Assembly (NCBI GenBank): GCA_003649845.1
Contig: QMTB01000025.1
Span: forward strand, 1-12,985
Direction: 5' to 3'
Length of the DNA stretch: 12,985 nucleotides
Source: Thermoplasmata archaeon
GTDB lineage: Archaea; Thermoplasmatota; E2; DHVEG-1
Positions within the stretch are counted from its first letter, which is position 1; each line of letters opens with the position of its first letter. Shown here piece after piece: positions 1-5,144 of the stretch. Below the pieces are notes generated by a model. That model was not told the origin of the DNA, did no database searches, and saw only the letters and a list, made by a program, of their open reading frames with translations. The position numbers and the translations under genes are program-made.

Positions 1-125
1 AACATCAACTCGCACATATAAAAAACAATGCTATACTACTCACACCACTGCTACAAGTCCTTAGGATTGTATTCTTCTACAACCCCTTTATACATCTTAT
101 TATTTTCATCTGGTTGTTTTTCTAG
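1..125 (+). pseudogene. 3' fragment of a second M56 (BlaR1-like) metallopeptidase gene, inverted relative to the intact one
   Basis: Read on the plus strand from position 3, this gives HQLAHIKNNA followed by ILLTPLLQVL, RIVFFYNPFI and HL. It matches residues 259-290 of the neighbouring minus-strand M56 peptidase at 29 of 32 positions. After position 98 the similarity stops, and the frame ends at a TAG at 123-125, before the third zinc ligand would appear. The 5' part lies outside the window. The catalytic Glu of the HExxH motif is Gln here (HQLAH), so the product should be inactive even if translated. Aligned with positions 525-622 on the other strand I count 12 base differences in 98. Nine of them are silent in the M56 frame, so this was probably a selected protein-coding paralogue before it was truncated. 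It overlaps the 3' end of the intact gene on the opposite strand. It could instead be an expressed short pseudoenzyme; the sequence left of the window would decide. Confidence 0.75.
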
Positions 126-1394
126 ATAATGATCTTTGGAGGTATTTGTATATGAGTTGAATTCTATACAATAAACTGTTGAAGAAATTTTTGTAGATGG
201 ATGATTTATGTTTTCAATAATAGATTGAGCGCTAGTGAAGACGAATATATTTGATAGAAGTATTATTGAACATATCAATATAGAGCTTATAGTCTTCTTT
301 CTACTTCCTTCAAATAGACTTGTGAATCTATCAGAGAGAGTAGGAGCTTTTGAAGTATACGATAGTAGTGTTGGAAATGTTATACTATTTAAAATTCCAG
401 CAGGATGTTTTTTAATATATTCATTGATTTTTATTAAACCTTCCATGAAGATTATTTTTTCTTTCTTCGTTGGTATAGATGCATCTGCCAAAAGTTCTCT
501 AGTATTGATTATTCTAGAATATAAGAGATGTATGAAGGGATTATAGAAGAATACAATTCTAAGGACTTGTAGTAGTGGTTTGAGTAGTATATCATTGTTT
601 TTTATATGAGCAAGCTCATGTTTTATCACTGTTTGAAGTTCTTTTTTAGAGAGATGAGCTATAAGAGTTTTAGAAATCGCTATAGCAGGTGGGAATCCGA
701 ATACGAAGGCATTTGGAGGACCTTCGAAGGAGAATACCTTTGGAATCTTTATACCCATATTATTTGCAATTGTTTTTATCATATCTTTAAGTTCTTTGTC
801 TCTGCATGGAGTAGCTTTTATATTTCTAAGCAGATGTCTCTTTCCAAATATTAGGAGGAATAGGAGTAGGAATATAACTAGAGCGATCATAGATAGAAAT
901 GATAATATTACAAGTGAGAAATTAGATGTTTTTTCTGTATAAACAATTGGAATTGAAGAAGATGGGACTTCTCTTATAATGACAACGTTTCCAGGTGTAT
1001 CAGAGGAGTCTGAGCTATGAGAGTAGAGGATGTTATTTATAATTGATCTAAGTGATTCATCAGAGTATAAGATTGTTCTTACAAAGTTGTGAAGGGCAGA
1101 AGCGTTATGAGGCAGCATAAAAGTATAGTATTGGGAAACTACAACCTTTTCTGAATTATTTGAGGATATTATCTCTTCTTGCGAGACATGATAGCTAGAG
1201 GGTTGAGAGGAAGTCGTCTCTAGTAGGGCAAAGGGGAATACTGTGAATGCTGTTAGAATAACGAAGAATTGTATCCAGAATTTATTTTTTGGATGGGCGA
1301 TATGGAGTATACTCATCATTAACTGAGCTAGAATAAATGCAATGAATGTTACGAATATTGACAGTAGTATCGGTATAGCTACTTCCTCAAACAT
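51..1394 (-). CDS. M56 family (BlaR1/MecR1-like) integral-membrane zinc metallopeptidase
   Basis: This 447-residue membrane protein has hydrophobic segments near residues 5-29, 40-58, 160-184 and 369-389. The zinc-protease domain lies between the third and fourth segments, as in BlaR1/MecR1. It carries HELAH (H259, E260, H263) and a later RELLADA (E300 as likely third zinc ligand). By analogy with BlaR1, an outside signal would activate the cytosolic protease, which removes the BlaI-type repressor encoded just upstream. The large C-terminal penicillin-binding sensor of bacterial BlaR1 is missing: only about 57 residues follow the last membrane segment. About 100 residues between segments 2 and 3 are an alternative sensor. 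The ATG overlaps the repressor's stop by 8 bases (ATGTTTGA), so the two are probably translationally coupled. The last 15 or so residues are encoded antisense to a fragment of a second M56 gene, suggesting the native 3' end was replaced. The family call is firm; the signal is unknown. Confidence 0.85.
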   Translation of the reverse strand: MFEEVAIPILLSIFVTFIAFILAQLMMSILHIAHPKNKFWIQFFVILTAFTVFPFALLETTSSQPSSYHVSQEEIISSNNSEKVVVSQYYTFMLPHNASALHNFVRTILYSDESLRSIINNILYSHSSDSSDTPGNVVIIREVPSSSIPIVYTEKTSNFSLVILSFLSMIALVIFLLLFLLIFGKRHLLRNIKATPCRDKELKDMIKTIANNMGIKIPKVFSFEGPPNAFVFGFPPAIAISKTLIAHLSKKELQTVIKHELAHIKNNDILLKPLLQVLRIVFFYNPFIHLLYSRIINTRELLADASIPTKKEKIIFMEGLIKINEYIKKHPAGILNSITFPTLLSYTSKAPTLSDRFTSLFEGSRKKTISSILICSIILLSNIFVFTSAQSIIENINHPSTKISSTVYCIEFNSYTNTSKDHYLEKQPDENNKMYKGVVEEYNPKDL

Positions 1395-1770
1395 TATTCT
1401 TCATCTCAGCTAGTTTTTGTTTAATTTTTTCTATTTCCTCCTCATTATCTGAGAGTTCTTCTGCTAGATAACTGATAGTGCTTTGTTCAAATCTTTTAAG
1501 CAACTCCCCAAAGAGATTGTGAACTATCTTCTTCTCGAGTTCTCTTTTAGTATATATAGGCGCGTATATATAAATTCTGTTGTTATCATCTGGTCGTTGA
1601 CTAACTACCTTCTTCTTCACCAGTCTATTCATAATAGTTCGAATAGTTGAATAAGCCTTTCTATTCCCTCTTTCCTCCAGAGCTGTGCATATCTCTCTAG
1701 CTGTTGCTTCTTTTTTTGACCAAAGTATTTCAAGAACCTCTCGTTCCAATGGGCCTATATTTTTAAACAT
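1387..1770 (-). CDS. BlaI/MecI/CopY-type winged-helix transcriptional repressor
   Basis: The 127-residue protein begins with GPLEREVLEILW (residues 6-17), the first helix signature of the BlaI/MecI family. The recognition-helix region AYSTIRTIMNRLVKKK (39-54) follows, and then a wing ending in RIYIYAP. The C-terminal half (about 75-127) is helical and charged, matching the family's dimerisation domain. In bacteria this domain is cut by the partner BlaR1 protease, which relieves repression. The gene overlaps the M56 peptidase gene by 8 bases and lies upstream of it, the usual regulator-sensor order. A TATA-like dyad at 1793-1804 puts the inferred transcription start within a few bases of the ATG, so the mRNA is probably leaderless or nearly so. 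No beta-lactamase or penicillin-binding protein gene is nearby, so the regulon is unlikely to be beta-lactam resistance; autoregulation is likely. The family call is strong. Confidence 0.9.
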   Translation of the reverse strand: MFKNIGPLEREVLEILWSKKEATAREICTALEERGNRKAYSTIRTIMNRLVKKKVVSQRPDDNNRIYIYAPIYTKRELEKKIVHNLFGELLKRFEQSTISYLAEELSDNEEEIEKIKQKLAEMKNNV

Positions 1771-1792
1771 AATAATTTTAAATAGTAATTAT

Positions 1793-1804
1793 AGTATTTA
1801 TACT
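1793..1804 (-). promoter_or_regulatory. TATA box with embedded dyad, promoter/operator of the BlaI-M56 operon
   Basis: On the minus strand this reads AGTATAAATACT, with 5-base arms AGTAT/ATACT around a central AA. It is both a good archaeal TATA box and a dyad. It ends 22 bases before the BlaI-type ATG, so transcription would begin almost at the start codon. A repressor dimer bound here would block TBP. The double role is inferred. Confidence 0.55.
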
Positions 1805-1895
1805 TTGTCACGCTACGCAATGTAACTTAAATATTGTCCTTGAGGTTGGCAAAAAATATCTAAAAATTATTGTGATTTTCATATTTTCCTGGTAA

Positions 1896-1908
1896 AAATT
1901 TAAATTTA
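1896..1908 (+). promoter_or_regulatory. Candidate TATA element of the glutamate dehydrogenase gene
   Basis: An AAATTTAAATTTA stretch lies about 45-55 bases before the gdh start. Counting about 25 bases gives a transcription start near 1927, leaving a short leader with a strong ribosome binding site. The AT-rich run is long, so the exact box is uncertain. Confidence 0.45.
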
Positions 1909-1933
1909 AGTTATAGTTGCAAGGCTTGAATAT

Positions 1934-1941
1934 AAGGAGGT
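1934..1941 (+). promoter_or_regulatory. Strong Shine-Dalgarno site for gdh
   Basis: AAGGAGGT ends 9 bases before the ATG at 1951. It matches the anti-Shine-Dalgarno end of 16S rRNA almost completely and fixes the start codon. Confidence 0.8.
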
Positions 1942-1950
1942 AAATAATCT

Positions 1951-3213
1951 ATGGTTCAATCATTCTATGGAAGCGTATTAGAAGAGATAGATGAAATAGC
2001 TAAGAGGATTAATCTTGATTCAGGGATTCATAAGATGATTAGACACCCTGAAAGAGAGCTAACCGTTGGAATACCTATTGAGAGAGATAATGGAGATATA
2101 GAGGTTTTTACAGGATATAGAGTGCAACATTCTAGTGCTAGAGGCCCATGTAAAGGTGGTATAAGGTATCATCCAGATACCAATCTAGATGAAATTAGAG
2201 CTCTGGCTACTCTTATGTCTTTTAAATGTGCTGTAGCAAATGTACCATATGGTGGTGCAAAAGGTGGTATAACCTGTGATCCAACTAAACTTTCAAAGAA
2301 GGAATTACAGAAACTTACAAAGAGATATGCAGCTATGATTCTACCGATAATTGGTCCAAGAGCAGATATACCTGCACCAGATGTAAACACCAATGAGGAA
2401 ACCATGGGATGGTTTATGGATGCGGTTTCTATGTATGAAGGCAGCACAGTTTTAGATATAGTAACAGGTAAACCATTAGATTTAGGAGGAAGTCTAGGTA
2501 GAAGAGAAGCAACAGGTAGAGGTGTAATGCTTACAACGATAGAGATTCTTAAAAAACTTAAAAAAGACGTCAAGAAAACAAGGATAGCTGTACAGGGTTT
2601 TGGAAATGTTGGATCTATTGGAGCAGAGTTGCTCATGGAGAAAGGATGTAAAATTGTTGCTGTAAGTGATGTATCTGGCGGACTATATAATCCAGATGGA
2701 TTAAATATACCAGATTTAATTAGATATGTGTATGGAGGAGATAAAATCCAATTGTTGAAGAATTATCCTACCGAGAAAAATGAGAGTTTTATCTCCAATG
2801 AGGAATTGTTAAAGCTTGATGTAGATGTATTAATACCAGCAGCTCTTGAAAATCAAATCCATAGTGGTAATGCAGATGAGATAAAAGCAGATGTAGTAGT
2901 AGAAGGTGCCAATGGACCTATAACTAAGAAAGCTGATAGGATATTAAATGAAAAAAGAATACAGATAGTTCCAGATATACTAGCGAATAGCGGGGGAGTA
3001 GTTGTATCTTACTTTGAATGGGTTCAAGGCATACAATCCTTTTTCTGGACGATAGAAGAGGTTAATAGAAACCTTGAAACAATTATGCTAAAAGCATTCC
3101 AAGATGCATGGGATACAGCACATAAAGAAAAGGTGAGTATGAGAGATGCTGCGTTTATGCTTGCTCTTAGAAAAATAGCTCATGCAGTTGAACTTAGAGG
3201 TATATTCCCATAG
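1951..3213 (+). CDS. gdhA: Glutamate dehydrogenase (Glu/Leu/Phe/Val dehydrogenase family)
   Basis: The enzyme reversibly deaminates L-glutamate to 2-oxoglutarate and ammonium with NAD(P)H formation, in the cytoplasm and usually as a hexamer. The 420 residues match the usual archaeal length. The N-terminal substrate domain holds GPCKGGIRYHP (K68), K92, the family signature VPYGGAKGGITCDP with catalytic K104, and PAPDVNT with D144. The Rossmann domain has GFGNVG (216-221) and, at the end of its second strand, AVSD (D240); I cannot safely assign NAD or NADP preference from this. The start is set by a strong ribosome binding site 9 bases upstream. The gene appears monocistronic, with a possible promoter at about 1900 and oligo-T runs after its stop. 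It diverges from the BlaI-type operon. In an amino-acid fermenter it would recycle 2-oxoglutarate for transaminases, supplying 2-oxo acids to enzymes such as IorAB encoded at the right end of the window. No anomalies seen. Confidence 0.95.
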   Translation: MVQSFYGSVLEEIDEIAKRINLDSGIHKMIRHPERELTVGIPIERDNGDIEVFTGYRVQHSSARGPCKGGIRYHPDTNLDEIRALATLMSFKCAVANVPYGGAKGGITCDPTKLSKKELQKLTKRYAAMILPIIGPRADIPAPDVNTNEETMGWFMDAVSMYEGSTVLDIVTGKPLDLGGSLGRREATGRGVMLTTIEILKKLKKDVKKTRIAVQGFGNVGSIGAELLMEKGCKIVAVSDVSGGLYNPDGLNIPDLIRYVYGGDKIQLLKNYPTEKNESFISNEELLKLDVDVLIPAALENQIHSGNADEIKADVVVEGANGPITKKADRILNEKRIQIVPDILANSGGVVVSYFEWVQGIQSFFWTIEEVNRNLETIMLKAFQDAWDTAHKEKVSMRDAAFMLALRKIAHAVELRGIFP

Positions 3214-3410
3214 TAACCTTTTTAAAAATGAAATGAGCGGTTTTCCTCTAAAATCAAAAATTTCCTGCCCTTTTAGTTATTGATCTATATTTTTTAATAT
3301 ACCCTAATGTCAAGTCGATTAACAATTTTAATATGAATCTAAATTTTTAAATTTAGCACAATTTTTATGCCATCTGTGCAAATACTATTGGAACAAAGAT
3401 AATTATCATC

Positions 3411-3496
3411 CCTTGTTTAATTGGTCTGATACTATGCAGATATTTAATATTATCAACCTCTGCTACAGCGGGTTCCTTTTTCCATTTTAAACAAGG
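3411..3496. repeat. Perfect 10-base inverted repeat, arms 66 bases apart
   Basis: CCTTGTTTAA at 3411-3420 is exactly complementary to TTAAACAAGG at 3487-3496. The right arm lies within a second possible hairpin, CCATTTT at 3482-3488 with AAAATGG at 3504-3510. No transposase or target-site duplication is visible, so a mobile-element origin is only a possibility. Confidence 0.4.
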
Positions 3497-3500
3497 TTTA

Positions 3501-3725
3501 TTGAAAATGGGGGTTATCTATCCATTTTGGAATGGCATAGAAGGGGTAGGAGATCTCCTGATAATCCTACCACTCCTTTTTGAGGAAACAATAAGTCAAG
3601 AAATATTTTTCTCCATGACTATTAGTAAGGAGAGGTTAATACTTTTTAAACTGGAACCTATTCAAATTAATGATGTGATAAAATGTCCTTATTTAGTAAG
3701 TTATTTAAAGGGAAAAAGAGATTAA
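3501..3725 (+). CDS. Doubtful small open frame of unknown function
   Basis: A TTG at 3501 or an ATG at 3507 opens a frame of about 72-74 residues (MGVIYPFWNGIEG onwards). It is rich in hydrophobic residues early (about 17-28) and has codon use not unlike its neighbours. There is no good ribosome binding site and I recognise no family. It overlaps the ATG of the frameshifted RAM gene by 43 bases in another frame. It could be a real small protein, an upstream piece of the same decayed gene, or chance. Confidence 0.2.
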   Translation: MKMGVIYPFWNGIEGVGDLLIILPLLFEETISQEIFFSMTISKERLILFKLEPIQINDVIKCPYLVSYLKGKRD

Positions 3726-4040
3726 AAATAAAAGCTTTCCCAATATTGATAAAAAACCATTCCACATTCAGAGTGGTATGTTTGGCACGAAATAACGATG
3801 ATGGATGGTGTCTACAATATCTATCCGCTCCTTGGCGAATGGGATTTTATATTAATGGTGAATATACCTCTCGATGGGTATGAGAGGTATCATCTCTACT
3901 ACTTCTGTTATTGGCTAGGTAAAATTAAAGGGATATCTTATATTTACTCGTTAGATCTTCCTGAGCCTCTTCCTCCGCAAAAGTTTGCTAAATTCTTCAG
4001 GGAAATTGAAAACTCCTCTAATTCATCTATTTCACAATGA
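3683..4040 (+). pseudogene. Frameshifted gene for a small Lrp/AsnC-type ligand-binding (RAM) domain protein
   Basis: The ATG at 3683 opens a frame reading MSLFSKLFKGKKRLKIKAFP and then ILIK, which soon loses sense. In another frame from about 3756 the sequence continues plausibly to a stop at 4040: MMDGVYNIYPLLGEWDFILM, then a stretch with a conserved-looking GKIKGISYIYSLDL. Removing one A from the A6 run at 3751-3756 joins the two into one protein of about 118 residues. It has the AsnC/Lrp RAM layout: a first strand (KAFPILIK), then 24 residues later GVYNIYPLLGEWD (compare the family's GV...V.G.YD), then a helix and a final strand after a GI/GV turn. No DNA-binding helix-turn-helix precedes it, so it would be a stand-alone RAM protein that binds a small effector, often an amino acid. 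The break could be real decay, slippage or a homopolymer sequencing error. The fold call is from pattern only. Confidence 0.55.
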
Positions 4041-4186
4041 ATCAAATTTCAGGAATGATCACTACAGGACGTCTCTTAGATCTCCCAGAACCCTTCGCCA
4101 TTTTATGAGGAAAATTTTATCCTACATAATTCCAAATTTATTTCTTTTCTATTACTTCTTTCTTCTTGACGCCCTGCAAATATTTA

Positions 4187-4202
4187 CCTAAGTATATTTA
4201 GG
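4187..4202 (+). promoter_or_regulatory. Dyad overlapping a TATA-like element upstream of sudBA
   Basis: CCTAA (4187-4191) and TTAGG (4198-4202) flank GTATAT. The centre resembles a TATA box, which would place a start near 4222 and leave a leader of about 95 bases. A second TATA-like stretch (CTTTAAAAC, about 4276-4284) is an equally good candidate, with a start near 4305. Which is used is unknown. Confidence 0.3.
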
Positions 4203-4223
4203 GTTAAAATTTATTACATACAG

Positions 4224-4241
4224 GATAAGTCTTCGCTTATC
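4224..4241 (+). other. Small hairpin in the possible sudBA leader
   Basis: GATAAG (4224-4229) pairs with CTTATC (4236-4241) around a TCTTCG loop, with a possible extra U-G pair. If transcription starts near 4222 this would be the very 5' end of the mRNA. No terminator T-run follows. Confidence 0.3.
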
Positions 4242-4319
4242 ATTACCTTGTGGGTATATCTTAGTTATCCAAAAACTTTAAAACAATTCAGAGATACCAG
4301 CTGACGGAAGGCGACAGAG

Positions 4320-5144
4320 ATGTATCGTATAGTAGAGAAAAAAACATTATCAGAAACAGTAAAATTGATGAAAATAGAAGCACCGTATATAGCTAGGAAT
4401 GCTAAAGCAGGTCAGTTTGTAATGCTGAGAATAGATGAAAAGGGCGAACGTATACCTCTAACAATAGCAGATTCTGATAGAGAGAATGGATTGGTAACAA
4501 TTATTTTCATGGAGATAGGTAAAACAACAAAGGAGTTAGGTACTTTAAAAGTTGGAGATAATATATTAAATTTTGTTGGACCTCTAGGTAAACCATCGGA
4601 GATAGAAAGATATGGCAGAGTAGCTTGTATAGGTGGCGGAGTAGGTATTGCTCCTCTATACCCCATTATAAAAGCTTTGAAACAAGTAGGGAATCATGTA
4701 ACATCTATTCTTGGCGCTAGAAACAAGAGTTTATTGATATTAGAAGAGGAAATCAATAATTGGAGTGATGAACTATATATCGCTACGGATGATGGTAGTA
4801 AAGGTTTGAAAGGGTTTGTAAGTGATGTATTACAGAAACTCATAGATGAAGGTAAAACCTTTGATATAGCATGGGTAGTAGGACCAGTGATAATGATGAA
4901 GGTTGTAGCTAATTTAACCAGAAAATATAATATTAAAACTGTTGTAAGTCTCAACCCTATAATGGTTGATGGAACAGGGATGTGTGGAAGTTGCAGGGTA
5001 TCAGTTGGGGGTAAAACAATGTTTGCATGTGTAGATGGACCAGAGTTCGACGGTCATCTTGTAGATTATGATAATCTTATGCAGAGGAATAATAGGTTTA
5101 TAGAAGAGGAGAGAGAATCTTGTAAACTAGCGGGTGTGTTATAA
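4320..5144 (+). CDS. sudB: SudB/NfnA-type NAD(P)H:ferredoxin oxidoreductase small subunit (FAD, [2Fe-2S])
   Basis: This subunit belongs to the ferredoxin-NADP reductase-like family shared with the dihydroorotate dehydrogenase electron-transfer subunit. The 274 residues match Pyrococcus SudB in length. The FAD domain has RIPLT (44-48), the pyridine-nucleotide site GGGVGIAPLYPI (105-116) and GP (188-189). The C-terminal [2Fe-2S] site reads MVDGTGMCGSC (215-225) with a later FAC (C237). D217, C222, C225 and C237 fit the unusual Asp-plus-three-Cys ligation described for Pyrococcus SuDH, not four cysteines. It forms a complex with the product of the next gene, whose ATG overlaps this stop by one base (TAATG). 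The enzyme would move electrons between ferredoxin, NAD(H) and NADP(H), possibly by flavin bifurcation as in NfnAB. Sulfide dehydrogenase is an older name from an in vitro activity. No strong Shine-Dalgarno precedes the start, but it matches the family's N terminus. Confidence 0.85.
   Translation: MYRIVEKKTLSETVKLMKIEAPYIARNAKAGQFVMLRIDEKGERIPLTIADSDRENGLVTIIFMEIGKTTKELGTLKVGDNILNFVGPLGKPSEIERYGRVACIGGGVGIAPLYPIIKALKQVGNHVTSILGARNKSLLILEEEINNWSDELYIATDDGSKGLKGFVSDVLQKLIDEGKTFDIAWVVGPVIMMKVVANLTRKYNIKTVVSLNPIMVDGTGMCGSCRVSVGGKTMFACVDGPEFDGHLVDYDNLMQRNNRFIEEERESCKLAGVL

Larger units (their letters stand above)
3214..4319. other. Long low-coding interval with a degraded gene and several inverted repeats
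   Basis: About 1.1 kb lies between gdh and the sudBA operon with no convincing intact gene. It starts with oligo-T runs (3216-3221 and 3290-3295) that could end gdh transcription. Inverted repeats include an 8-base-arm AT-rich dyad at 3339-3356 (CTAAATTT/AAATTTAG), a perfect 10-base pair at 3411-3420 and 3487-3496, and a 7-base-arm hairpin at 3545-3571. The middle (3683-4040) carries the frameshifted RAM-domain gene annotated separately. The last 280 bases hold candidate promoter elements for sudBA. I found no tRNA-like cloverleaf, transposase motif or CRISPR repeat. The mix looks like a decaying accessory insertion. Confidence 0.6.

Noticed and set aside
235..854. Plus-strand open frames opposite the M56 peptidase
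   Set aside because: They lie antisense to a well-supported membrane protease and show no domain or ribosome binding site.
51..1770. Beta-lactam resistance operon
   Set aside because: BlaI/BlaR1 similarity is clear, but the penicillin-binding sensor domain and any beta-lactamase or PBP gene are missing.
3985..4191. Plus-strand frame of 68 residues overlapping the RAM gene
   Set aside because: No ribosome binding site, odd composition with an aromatic-rich end, no recognisable family; likely chance.
3214..4319. tRNA, CRISPR or complete insertion sequence in the long gap
   Set aside because: No T-loop-like motif, no regularly spaced repeats and no transposase motif; only isolated inverted repeats were found.
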